From Anastrepha obliqua (lineage: Eukaryota; Arthropoda; Insecta; Diptera; Tephritidae): a DNA stretch of 64,000 bases. The DNA is taken from assembly GCF_027943255.1 (NCBI RefSeq), contig NC_072893.1, forward strand, positions 20,234,001-20,298,000, read 5' to 3'. The translations under genes and the position numbers were made by a program. The notes under the pieces were generated by a model. That model searched no databases and had not been told where the DNA came from. It saw only the letters and a program-made list of their open reading frames with translations. Below, piece after piece: positions 18,880 to 30,239 of this stretch; within the stretch, counting starts at the first letter, position 1; every line of letters starts with the position of its first letter.

Positions 18880-19400
18880 GTGGACCCGGGTAACCTTCGG
18901 ATGTGTATGTACAATATGGGTATCAAATGGAAGCTGTTGGTGAATGCTTTAGTACAGAGTATTTTTCATGCCGCTCCGTGACTGGGGTCTCGAGATAGAG
19001 ACCAAAACGTGGAGCCTAGAATGTGTTTGTACAATATGGATATCAAATTGAAGCTGTTGGTGAATGCTTTAGTACAGAGTATTTTTCATGCCGCTCCGTG
19101 ACTAGGGTCTCGAGATATAGGTCAAAACGTGGACCCGGGTAACCTTCGGACGTGTATGTACAATATGGATATCAAATTGAAGCTGTTGGTGAATGCCTTA
19201 GTACAGAGTATTTTTCATGCCGCTACGTGACTGGGGTCTCGAGATATAGGTCAAACGTGGACCCGGGTTGTGTATGTACAATATGGGTATCAAATGAAAG
19301 CTGTTGATAAGTGCTTTAATACGGGGTAATTTTCATACCTATTGATGACTAGGGTCTCGAAATACATGCCAAAACGTGGACCCGCCGTGTCTTTGAACCG
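18880..19400 (+). repeat. Tandem repeats inside Helitron (~120-bp unit, about 4 copies)
   Basis: Units share CAAAACGTGGACCCGGGT, GTACAATATGGGTATCAAAT, GAAGCTGTTGGTGAATGC, TTTTCATGCCGCT and GGGTCTCGAGATA. The last copy is shortened and more diverged. One similar unit set appears at 61490-61826. Confidence 0.85.
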
Positions 19401-19614
19401 AATTAAACCAAACTTACACACATTGTTAAGTAGGTATTGAAAATGGGTTTCGTAAAGTTTGGTTGTAATTCGGAGCACTGGCAAAGGGTACAGCGTTCGT
19501 TTGAACCAGCCATAATGTCGCTTACTTTTTCAACGCTTGGGGCGGAACTGAACTGTCAAATTGACAGTGTGAGTTACAATGTGTCAATATTTCTTTCTGA
19601 TTTGGATGCCTTAA

Positions 19615-20342
19615 GGGGGGGGGGGGGGGGGGGGGGTAAGGGATAAAAATCGATTTTTTTTGCACGTTATTGTAGTAAAACATTTCAAAAATACCGTGTT
19701 AAAATTTTAAGTCAATCCGAGCAAAACTTTTTAAGTTATAGAGCATAAAGCCGAGCCGCCTCAAACATCTGCCGAGATAACTTAAAACTTTAAACGCGGT
19801 TTTCTCGAACCTTTTTTCTTTAAAGTGCGTAGTCATTGGCATTTGAAAACTACTCAACCGATCCTTTTGAAATTTTGCACACATATTTTACATATAAAAA
19901 ACCTCCCGCCAACGTTTTTTTTCGCCATTTTTTTTTATATTAAGGTGGTTTTACACCTACAAAATGGCGGCATTTTTTCGTCAAAAATCACTTTTTACTT
20001 CAAACGACTACCAAATGGCTGAAAATGAAAATAAATCGTCAAAATAAACGTTGGGGGGAAGTTTAACTCATACTTTAACTGAATTATTCGATTTTTTTGA
20101 TTTCAGATGATTCTACGCTGAGATATGCTGACTACTGCAAAATGTATTTTTGAAAAGACGTCTACGTAAATGTGCTCTCATTCGCTCATTTTGCAATATT
20201 TTTACATGAAAATTTTATCAAATATTCTTGAAATGTTACTTTATAATATGCAACAACTTTTAATAAACTGACTTGAACCGTTTCGCTACAATAAATTCAT
20301 GAAAAAAGTGTTTTTTTTAGCGTTTATCCCTTACCCCCCCCC
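19615..20342. mobile_element. TTAA-flanked MITE with poly-G terminal repeats
   Basis: TTAA (19611-19614), then a run of 22 G and TAAGGGATAAA. The right end is TTTATCCCTTA, a run of 9 C, then ATAA (20343-20346). The TIRs are thus (G)n-TAAGGGATAAA with a TTAA-type target duplication (one mismatch). The interior is non-coding with homopolymer runs and segments such as TTGAAATTTTGCACACATAT. Inserted in the Helitron. Confidence 0.75.
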
Positions 20343-20836
20343 ATAAGGAAAAAACGTAAGTGCAACATGTAAAAATTGTTTGTGAATTTTTTTGGAGTGG
20401 GTTTTGGAACAGTGAATAATTTCTTACGAAATTTGAGAATTTAATGTGAAATCCGAATGAAATTATGTGTTCGTGAAAAAAACAATTTTTTTCGTTTTTT
20501 TTTTTTGAAAAATATAAATGGATAATGGTTAAAAAAGCTCCAATGCTTAATAAAACATATAAATTGAAACGAAAAATTCATGGATGATCAGGAAAAAAGA
20601 CGATTGTTTATTCATATGCGTTGATTTGAAAGTTAAAAACAATCTTCTTTTTTCCTGATTTTCAATTTATATTTTATATTTACTCAAAAACAAATAGAAA
20701 AACAAAAAATATTGTTTATGCCAAAGCGCTTGAATAAAGAATAAAGAAATAAATAATATGAAAATCATATATTTTCTGTTCTAAACCATATCTATTCTAT
20801 TTTAGTGTGCCCAGCGAAGGGGGCCGCGTTTGCTAG

Positions 20837-23800
20837 TATTAAATATTTATTGACTTACCATTTGTTTTTTCATGCCTTATTAACTGAAAATGTGCAACGT
20901 TGTATTTATTTTTTCTGTATACATTTATTGCATTGTTACTGACTCTCCAATGTCTACCACAACAATTTAGATTTTTATGCTTCTTTTTTTAATATATTTT
21001 TCACATCATTAAATATTTAATTTTTTTTTTATTTTAAAAGTTGTTTTCATTAATGTTAGTTTTATTTAATTTTTAAGCGTATTCGCTTGTGGTTTGTTTT
21101 TACAATATTAATTAAGTTTTTTTGCAACAATTTTTATGAGTTTCGTTTTTGTTTTTTCTTTTTTTAAATATGCGTACTTATTTGGCAAAATGCATTGAGT
21201 GTGTGCTTTGAATGTTGTAAAATCTGCTAACAAACTATTTTGCTGCACTCGGCTGCTCCAAATTGGCTGAATCGGCAAAATACACGAATGCTACCGCCGC
21301 TCATTTGCTTTTGGCAATCAAGTGCCGTTCTACTACAAAACGAACATCAATTAAAGAAAATGTTTTTTTCCGTATGAATTACATAATTCATGATCAATTT
21401 TTTTTTGTTTATACATTTTCATAAATAATTTTGTTTGTTTGTTTGTAGGTGTGTTGCCCACCTGTCTTCTTCTCCTTTGCTAAATTTCAGTTTTTGTTTT
21501 TAATATTATTTTTATTTTGTGTGGTATTCAATCTTTATTTGGCTTCCTTAGAATTTAGCTTAGTGTCTTATGTTGTTTTTTGTTTGTTGTTGTTGTTTGC
21601 TTTTAAATTACTAACTACTTATACAATGTAATGTTAACTTGTTTTGCTTTCTTTAATTTGTCCATAATGTTCATTAAGAACTTGAATTTTAATATTCATT
21701 TAAAATGCTTTAACATTTCCCCAAAATATAAATACATACATATATACACATATATATATATATATGCATATATATATATATACCTTTAATAACTAACACG
21801 CAATAATTTGCCAATGTTATATATGTAAAATCTCAAAAAGAAAAAAATATTTAACTTCAAAACAATTACCTACAATTAACTTTGCGAAAATTTTTTGCAA
21901 ACTAAATATAATTTTCGCTCGTTTTTTTTCTTTCATTAATTTGTTTTAAGTAACATTTCTATTTTGCCGTTCTTATGTTTTAAACTTAAAGCGGTGCATC
22001 ACAAATTACTTTTTGTTTCTTTAAATTATTTTATATTATATTTTATTTATGCATTTGGATTTGGACATAATTTCTGAGTTGTCGTTGGTTTGGCGTTTTT
22101 TGATTCAATTTTATGATACTGTGTTCATTTATTCATGGAATTCGAAAGTTTATAGGCCTTAAACAGTGTATTCGAAAATAATGAATGCAGAAGATTTCAA
22201 AAATAAATATTAAGTTACAGGTATACAAAATTATTTAATTGAAATAAATTTAATCAAAAAAAAAAAAAAATTTTAAAAAATAGGGTTGAGGAGCAAATGT
22301 ACACTTTACTTATATTTACTATGCACTTGTCGGTATGGTATTAAGTCAGTAAAACAAAATTTTATTTTCGTCCAAAAACGTTACTCCATGCTCAATCACA
22401 TAATGCATTCCTTCCGATTGCTAAGCCTGTGTACTCCCTACTGCTACGCCACTGTTAGTTTCGTGTCTCAACTGCGTTAACATTTCACTGTATTAACATT
22501 TCGCTCTCAAAATGGTACCAAACCAAGCAGTTCATTCAGTTCTTTTAAGAAAGTCGTGAAGGTTCGTTCTCAAACTGTGTATGAATGACGACAGTTCATG
22601 TTACGACATGTCAAGATTTTTATTCTCCACCCGTCTAATTTATTTTTACTTCTTTCTTCGTGGGAAAAATTTAAATACAAAATCCCACGCACAACGGATT
22701 AGCGACCGACAGCGTATATGTACATAGTTTGCATTCGTCAGTTTTTGAATATTCTATAAATAACCGATGACGAGCCGATAACAGACATCATTTTAAATAC
22801 ATATAATACATGTGCTCGACTCAGAATTTGCAGGCGAAACGATGAAGTAACTATGATTAGCCGATAACTGTGCAGAGCGCCATGCTGAAAGTTTGACAAT
22901 TGTGTCGCATTGAAATTTTTGACCACCAAATGGGGGCAGAAAGTAGTGCCGGCTGCTGAAAAATGGACACAGGAAAAAGGAAGTGAAAATATGTTCGCAT
23001 TTTCGTTGGTCGTTCAAGCCGACGAAATGATGTATAAAATTAAGTAAGATTAGCAATTAAGTAGCAGAGAATGCTAATGGTAATGTACATATGTATGTGT
23101 ACATTAATGTTCTCTGTAAGCAGCCACGACGAAGTTAGGCACGATGAAAAGCAAAATAAGGTTTGTCGATCGTGTTACCGCTACTTTGCTCTCAGCGAAT
23201 TTGATGGCATCGCTGTGTGTGTGTCGTCGCACTTGTGCAATTTATTCGTGTGTTGTTTGTGCAATTTATTCTTCTTGCATTCGTGTTCGCATTTTCACAT
23301 CTCTCTTATGCAATTGCACCAATGTAACGTCGCGCACTCTCTGATGGGGGCAATTTTGTTTCTATCTTTCTTAGCAGTTAAGGAACTAATTGTGCCATTT
23401 GAATGAAGTGGATAGAAAGAAAGCTCGATACTTGGATGCTATTTGAGTTAACATAACAGCGAAAAATTTAGTCGAAAGCATTTCGAACTATGTTACGGTG
23501 GTAAAGCGGTACGAAAACGAGCAATTTTTAAAGCGAATGATTAAATAATAAAAATGTTTGGTACTATTGCACAAAATTTGCACTGTTTACAAAAAGGATG
23601 TGCTTGGCGAAGGATGTGCTTGGAAGGGAAAAGTATTTACATTATGAGATTCTTCGTGTCTAATAAACCAGTAAGTGAAGAGAAGTCGATTTAAAACTTA
23701 CTTGCACCACTTTACATACATATGTACTTGTATATACAGGTTGTACACAGTTAAGGTTTGGTAGTGCATAAATTCCAAATTAAAAGTTAGTGGCATTTTT

Positions 23801-24934
23801 TTTCTTATACCAAATATCTAATCAAAGTTCATATAAATTATAAAGTAAATTTCACTTTTTGGTGGACTCAAAAGAAAAATGTTGAAACCGCGCAATTGAA
23901 AAATCAAACCATATAAATATGTATGTATGCACATTTTAATTCTTCATTTGTGGTGTATAATGTCGTTATGTATGTACGTATGTATGCGTGTATGTATATA
24001 ATTTATGTATATGTAAATAGTTTCTCCTCCAAAAATTTAAATATAATTCAATTTAACTACATATAAATATATTTTCTACTTGCCTTTTGCATTCAATTTG
24101 ACTTCCACTTCTTTTGTTATTATAATTTTTTTCTTTTTAAATTTTCTTAATATACATAAGTATGTAAATGTTAATAATTTTTTTGTTAACAAAAATCTTT
24201 ATTCAGTTAAGTTGCATTTTATTTGCTTATGCAGCAAATTTGTAATTTTTCATTTAGTGTTGCCGTTGGTTTGTTATTTTAATTTACTATCATTTTGTCA
24301 TCTTGTATGTGTATGTACTTGGCACAAAAGATTGGTAAAAAAACTTGTTTCTTACATAAAACTATTTTCGTATTTATTTAACATATTTTCCACACACTTC
24401 AGTTCTTTAAAAATATATATGTAAGTGTAATAAAATATTTTTTTTTTCTAAATTATATTGATTTCTTTTATTTGTTAATTAACAAAAATAGTAACTTAAA
24501 TGAATTTTAACGAAATTGTTGGTGAATAAGTTTTTATAGATATACACGTTAGTATGTACAAAATTGGTTAATAATTATTTGTATTTTTTTTAACAAAGCA
24601 GAGGCTTTCTTTTGTCAGCAAAACCCACTGAGTACTCGTAAGAAGTAAACAAAAATTACCTATAACCGCGGCGCAGAGTAAAAAAAATAAATAAAAAAAA
24701 AAAAAAATTTAGGCAGTATTGTCTTTTTTCATAATTTTTTGACTATTTTTTTGTTTTTGTTTTCGTTTTTTAATTTGAACTAAACCATCTGCAATTACAA
24801 ATGAAGAAAACAATTTTTTTTTGCTCGCTCACTCAATGTGCATGACTTTTCTTTGATCAAAATAAAGTCGACTGACAGTTGAAAGTTTTCGACTTTTCTG
24901 GTCTGGTACTCAATCAGTTGGGGTTGATATTCTT
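20837..24934. other. AT-rich intergenic or intronic DNA, little structure
   Basis: About 4.1 kb with TA/CATA microsatellites (around 21735-21782, 23940-24010), poly-T/A runs and no convincing exon. Short frames here have no recognisable domains. A palindromic motif at 23065-23116 is listed separately. It could be intron or long 3' UTR. Confidence 0.6.
23065..23116. repeat. CAGAGAA palindromic motif
   Basis: CAGAGAATGCTAATGG at the left and ATTAATGTTCTCTG at the right form an inverted pair around a GTACAT core. Related motifs occur at 29047-29110 and in the satellite at 58320 and 63185. Confidence 0.55.
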
Positions 24935-25620
24935 TTAAGGGGTTATGTACAGTTAGAATTTTCAAAAATCGATTTTCTTAAATTTTATTTTCTTAATGTT
25001 CATATATTTAAGAATACACACAGAAAATTTAATATCGTTCCGAGGGTACACGCAAATTTGAAAAAGTGTTTCAGAGTGCTTGAAAGTGCAAGGCTGGAGC
25101 GGCAGCGCGTTTTTCTCAAAATGGTGTTTTCAAAGTCGTTGATCAACATTACTCGAAAACGCCTAAACCAATTAGTCTCAAATTTTAACACGAGCTTCTA
25201 AATATATGTATTTTTTAGTAATCAATCGAAGATTTTTTCCCACCAATAAATTTTTTTATAAACAATTTAAGGCCGAAATTTTGGTCAAAAATCGATTTTT
25301 TTTTGAGAATGTATTTTGCTTATTCCTTCGACTAATTACTATATTCAACATTACTTTAACGAAATCTGTTTGGTTTTTTAATTTCAGAGGAACCAGTTCA
25401 GAGATATATGGAGCACTGCAAAAAGTCTTTTTTGAGAGGAGCTCCCGGGGATCAGCTGTAGCTCCTTTCCAAATAAATATTTTTACTAATACTAAGTCTT
25501 AAAATACAGTTAAAAGGTAACATAATATGTGTACAAATTTTTAGATCAATAAATATAAAAGTTTTCACAATAAAAAATGCTGGAAAATTCTCTTTTTTTT
25601 TGGCATCTGTATATAACCAA
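24935..25620. mobile_element. TTAA-GGGG MITE (~680 bp)
   Basis: Left end TTAAGGGGTTATGTACAG at 24935; right end CTGTATATAACC near 25609-25620, its inverse, with the outer CCCCTTAA lost where a hAT-like MITE begins. The interior holds the block shared with 16330-16556, and the right ~125 bases are shared with 14708-14834. No transposase; the mobilising enzyme is inferred to be piggyBac-like from the TTAA target. Confidence 0.65.
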
Positions 25621-25621
25621 T

Positions 25622-26031
25622 CAAGGCGAATCTATTAAAGGTGGTGGCATTAGACCAACAACAATGTTCTGTGCGTTTGATTGTCAAAGTACAGTAATGA
25701 GAAACTAGAAAACAAGTAATGAATTCGCCTTGTTTCATTCTGAGCTGACAGCCACATGGACACGGCGAAAGAAAATAAAACAAATCAGCTGATTTACCAA
25801 CACCACCCAAGGCGAATCTATTAAAGGTGGCATCGGTAAATCAGCTGATTTGTTTTTTTTTTTTTTATTTCATTGTGTTCATGTGGCTGTCAGCCCAGAG
25901 TAATTCATTCTTTGCTTTCTACTTTGCCTATACTTTTCTTTGACAGTCAAAAGTACGAAATATTGCTGTTGGCCTAGTGCCACCACCTTTAATGAATGTG
26001 CCTTGACACCATCTTTAACAGATTCGCCTTG
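25622..26031. mobile_element. Two hAT-like MITEs fused as an inverted pair
   Basis: Copy one starts CAAGGCGAATCTATTAAAGG at 25622 and runs to 25807. Copy two begins with the same terminal motif at 25808 but in opposite internal orientation, and ends CTTTAATGAATGTGCCTTG at 26005. A further CTTTAACAGATTCGCCTTG end follows to 26031. The sequence ATCAGCTGATTTACC appears on both sides of 25808 in inverse order, making a hairpin of about 180 bp per arm. Confidence 0.75.
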
Positions 26032-27260
26032 ATAGAAACGTAATTCTATATATCTGATATCTGAGTATATTCAACTTTTCAAAAAATTTAAAACTTCTAA
26101 TGACGATGCAAGCAATAACGAAAATACTGACTATCAATTTTAAAACATTCAAAATTTTTAAATAGCAATAAAATAAAAAAAAGTTAAAATTTTTCTTGTA
26201 TTTTTAATTTTATGGAGCAAATTTTATAGTAAACAAAATAAATTTCAGTGCTAATGTAGTTTACGTGTGCGCAAGGACTGTAGATTTTTTATTTATTATT
26301 ATAAATTGTTGGCTTGTGTAGGATTTATCATCCCGAATATCAAATGAGAGCTGTTAAGATTAAAAAATTAAAAAAAATATTATATATAAAAATTTTTATA
26401 AATATAATAAATAATAAAGTTTTTCAAGTCGTCTTTATTTTCAGAAATGGCGTGCAACTATTGAGCATTTCGAGCAAAAAATTTATTTATCTCTAAAAAA
26501 TAAGCTGCATCATTTCATATATTGCACAGTACATAATTATTTTCCTACTAACAACAATTTTGTAAAACAAAATGACGAGCCGGACAAGAGAAAAGGTTTG
26601 TTTTTGTTTCAACATAAAAACGGGTTTCAGAAGAAAAATAATTTCCCTAAACCATCATTAAGAAGCATTTTTAATAATTTTTCTTACATACTTATGTATT
26701 TGTATGTGGCTTAAGTGTATCGACTAATTTAATTTAGTTTAAATTTAGCATAGAAAGCAGTAATGTTCGTTTATTTTTCTCGACTTTTTTGTTCAGCGAA
26801 TACCAATAATTTTTTAATTTTTCTGATTCTTCTCCGCAAATTATCTGCCTTTGAAACATTTACATAGGGAGAGTGATATTAATACCGAAATCAACATTAA
26901 GTTTTTTATTTCTTATTTTATCCATGTAGATAATTCTCAAGTTTAACACTCATTTATTTTAGTTTAATTAAATTTTTTTTGTTTAATTTCAATATTTAGT
27001 TTGCTTACTTGAACGTCTTTAGCTACATACATATTTTTACATGAATACATTCATTTGTTAAGCTTTTTTTTTATTATTACTTTGTTGTTTTATTATTAGT
27101 GCACTCAACTTGAATATTGTTTAGTTGTTGAGTAAAAATAACGGTTAACATATTTAATTTCACGAAGTAATGTTCAGCAGTAAAGAGCCGATGAACTAGC
27201 GAAGCTCGGCACCAAATTGACTGATGATTACACACATACAAACATGTAAGCTACTTATCT
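26032..27260. other. AT-rich DNA, no gene seen
   Basis: Non-coding, with short A/T runs. A segment near 26325-26360 (ATATCAAATGAGAGCTGTTA) weakly resembles the Helitron repeat unit. Nothing else recognised. Confidence 0.55.
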
Positions 27261-27281
27261 TTGAGCAAATCGGAAGAACAG

Positions 27282-27425
27282 CTATTCCGCAGAAGCGCCC
27301 GACAATTGTGGCCGACTCTCAATGCTAAACGCACAGAATCTCTGCTAAGCCAAAATAAGCACAGTCTTAGCACACTGATTTCTGTCATAACGGGACACTG
27401 CTATTTACGCCTCTTGGCGCTGCGT
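27282..27425 (+). pseudogene. LOA-like LINE ORF2 C-terminal scrap
   Basis: Translates to RQLWPTLNAKRTESLLSQNK then LSTLISVITGHCYLRLLAL, the segment between RNase H and the zinc-binding tail (compare LITGHCLLGTHARRLG at 2259-2630). It ends at a GTAT microsatellite. Confidence 0.6.
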
Positions 27426-27639
27426 ATGTATGTATGTATATATGTATGTACTTATTACATACATACTATGTACCTACTAACGAACATTTTAGAATGCTGC
27501 TTCTGCGTCTATGAAGGTATTTGGCCTTTTGAAGCTAAGTACAGTATTTGGAATAAATAATAAATAAAGGGTATATATTAGTATTAACCTTTATAGATAA
27601 ATATAAATAAGTATGGTTTAATTAGCTGCAACTCTCTAC

Positions 27640-28830
27640 CACTCAACACTTAAAGCTGTCTTAAAAGACGCCTTTGATGTTATCTCGTACTTTTTGATTC
27701 TCCTTACTAAGAGCTCTCAGACATGCTCAAGTGGGTTCAGTTCCGTTGATTGAGGCGAAGTTTTAAGCTGCTTACAGTGGTAAGTAAAAAAAGCCATTCT
27801 TGTACGAGATAAGATGAGTGTTTTGGGGCAATTGGTGACTTGTTGAAAAAGAACCCTTTAGCATCCAGTCCAAGTTTAACGGCACTATCATGCAAATTAT
27901 TCTTTGAAATGTTTAGATATAGATGTTTGTCCATTTTATCATCAATTAAAACCATTTTTCCTACTCGAGATACAGCTGTGCACCCCCCAAACCATTGCAT
28001 TTCCTCATCCATGCTTAACGGTAGGAATGAGATTTTTTTCATTCAGTTCTGTATTTTCTTTTCGCCAGTCTTTCGGAGGGCCATCTGGCCCGAAAACATT
28101 AAATTTCGACTCATCACTGAATATGACGTTTTTCCAAAAAGAATCTGGCTCATTTATATAGCGCTTGGCGAACTTCAAACTCTTCTTTCTGTTAACATCC
28201 GAAATGTAATGCTTGCGTGGTGCCACTCTGCTATGATAACCAGGGCTTACTTTTTTATGCAAATACTTTTGAACATTTCGACATAGTATCGAGCAGGCTA
28301 TTTTTGGATTTTGAGCGACTGGTGCTTTTTGTTACGTTCCTCACGTGAAGTCAATATTTTTCACCTTCCGGCTTGGCGATGATGAGTTTTAAATTTACCA
28401 GTATTGAAGTAATTAGCAATACCACTTTGCACTGTAGAATGAAATCCGCACTTCGTCCCACTTGCAGTGACCCAAAAGAATATCGATGGTTTTCGAGAAA
28501 AGTGACATAATTCAAAAATACAAAATACTGAGTTGGGTCAGTTTTCTAGATAAGTGACGCGCCAATTCGATCACCTGACAAAACGACACTAACGCCATCT
28601 GTCAGAATTGCTTCAAGATTCGCTTATGACGCTTTTCCAGATAAAAATATATAAACTCTGTAGTTGATTTTTGCTTTTAACGGCAAAACTCCGAATTTTG
28701 AGTTAATTTTGAGTTGTGCCGCTTTTCTAGAAAACCATAGATATATTGCCAGAGCAAATATTTTGCGCAAATCTTAAGTTTTTTTATGTACTACGCAGGG
28801 TGTACGAATAAAATGTGTGACCACTGTACG
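27640..28830 (-). pseudogene. Tc1-like transposon, decayed
   Basis: Minus-strand pieces: the second HTH and linker with ILTSREERN and VEMFKSICIKK (about 28450-28265, broken), then VSPGYHSRVAPRKHYISD, FWKNVIFSDESKFNVFG (first catalytic Asp, 28150-28090), GKMVLIDDKMDKHLYLNI, then a position where QQDNDPKH is expected but the sequence reads FFFNKSPIAPKH (second Asp lost), and finally KTSPQS-ELNPLEH in another frame. TACAGTGGTCACACATTTTA inverted at about 28810-28830 looks like the terminal repeat. A MITE sits between the TIR and the gene. The left TIR was not found. Confidence 0.75.
28481..28743. mobile_element. 263-bp MITE with palindromic TIRs, nested in Tc1
   Basis: TATCGATGGTTTTCGAGAAA at the left and TTTCTAGAAAACCATAGATA at the right are inverted copies extending about 38 bp to the inner motif TTTTGAGTTGT. 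The TIR core GGTTTTCTAGAAAA is itself palindromic. Internal partial repeats of the TIR core occur (TTTTCTAGATAAGTGACG). Same length and same inner TIR motif as 10876-11138. Confidence 0.75.
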
Positions 28831-29043
28831 TACATACGTTTACCGTACGCTTGCTCAGTGCTTGGGCAAAGACAAATCGACAAAACACTTGCTTCGTTTG
28901 CCAAAACTGAGTGATTGTGACTCTATTTTACTACTTCCTCAATGGATTTATGCAATATTAGAGAATTCTCTGGCTATATTTATAAACCACAAGATACTAA
29001 GGTCCGCTCACTGTTAATATACATTGGCTGTTAAGTCAAACGT

Positions 29044-29295
29044 ACGAGCAGAGAATGTTAATGGAACATGGAATGTTAATGGACCATGGAATGTTAATGA
29101 AATATTCTCTGGTACGAGCATCACTACTTGGCAGCTAGAACAATATACTATAAGTTTGAGTGCACCATTTTTTAATTAAATTTTTTTAGTATTTGGATTT
29201 AGCCAACAAAGTTAGTTCATTTTTTAGAGTTTGGATTTAGCCAACGAAGTTAGTTCATTTTTTAGAGTTTGGATTTAGCCAACAAAGTTAGTTAA
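29044..29295. repeat. Palindromic CAGAGAAT cluster and 38-bp tandem repeat
   Basis: 29047-29110 carries three copies of GGAATGTTAATG-type units bounded by CAGAGAAT and ATTCTCTG. 29190-29295 holds three copies of a 38-bp unit containing TTTGGATTTAGCCAACAAAG. Confidence 0.75.
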
Positions 29296-30239
29296 TAACA
29301 TTAAGTTTGGTTAAAGTAGCATTTAATAGCAGAAAACAAAAAAATAGGCAAGGCAAAACTCACTACTTAGACAAAGAGTTGTGCACAGCAGCATTAGGCA
29401 ACTACAAAAAATTGGGGATTATAGCGAGTAATCGTTGATTTCAATAATGCGCGAGTAAATTTAAGTATGTATGTAAGTATGTATGTCGATATGTGCGAGT
29501 TGGCACATAAATAAAAGCAAACAATATTTTATTATTTTACTAAGTTCTGCAGCAAGGCGAGCCTATGCAAGGTGAAGTCGCTAGAGCAACAATACATACA
29601 ATATTAACATGTATTTTGTTTTTGCAATTTGGTGGTTAAATCTCAGAATTTCAATCATAATGTCAGCAAACAGACAAACAGACAAAGAAACAACAAAAAA
29701 CAGTTGATTTTGACATTCAAACTATCAAATCGTAAAAAACAAAATGCATCAGCTGCTCTAGTAACAACACCTTGTCTGGATTCGTCTTCTTTTGCATGCT
29801 TGTCATATTCTTGGGTTCAAAAGAATTTTTTTGCTGCACTTTTTCTTTTCACAATACTTTTTCACATTTTTGCTACCATCAAAAGCCTACTTTTGCTTAA
29901 GTAACGATTAACGATTAAGTTGCGTTTAGGTTTTTCTTTTGGCTTTATGAATATAAATTATTATAATTTTTGTTTCTGGGTGTATTTAGGTACTTCGACT
30001 ACAAAAAACCGAGCTTGAGTTGTAAGAAAATTGAATTGCCGCATTTCATGCACAAAATAGAGTAAACAAAAAACTTCACATAGAAAAGCTTATAACGGTT
30101 GAAGTTGAAATGCTGCTGCTTAGAAAGCTTAGAAAGTTTTCTTGGCACAGTGCAAAAGCGCTTCTCGCAAAACGGGCACGTGATGATGACATTCTCTGAT
30201 GATACGCTTAGAGAGTTTAAGTTTTTTCTGCGCAATCTA
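29296..30239. other. Non-coding, no gene recognised
   Basis: AT-rich sequence with a GTAT microsatellite near 29465. GCAAGGCGAGCC near 29553 and ACACCTTGTCTGGATTCG near 29767 weakly recall the hAT MITE ends but do not form a convincing pair. Confidence 0.5.

Larger units (their letters stand above)
18692..20836 (+). mobile_element. Non-autonomous Helitron
   Basis: Starts TCTATACTAATATTATAAAG after an A and ends GGGCCGCGTTTGCTAG before a T, fitting Helitron rules (5' TC, 3' CTRR, insertion between A and T). A GTTT microsatellite follows the 5' end, then the segment CTACTGGACCGATTTTAAAA, common at the start of insect Helitrons. It contains tandem repeats (18880-19400) and a nested TTAA MITE (19615-20342). 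No Rep/helicase coding. A second copy starts at 61329. Confidence 0.8.

Noticed and set aside
23071..23406. 111-residue Cys/His-rich frame
   Set aside because: Composition follows TGTG/TTTG repeats; no recognised domain or splice context.
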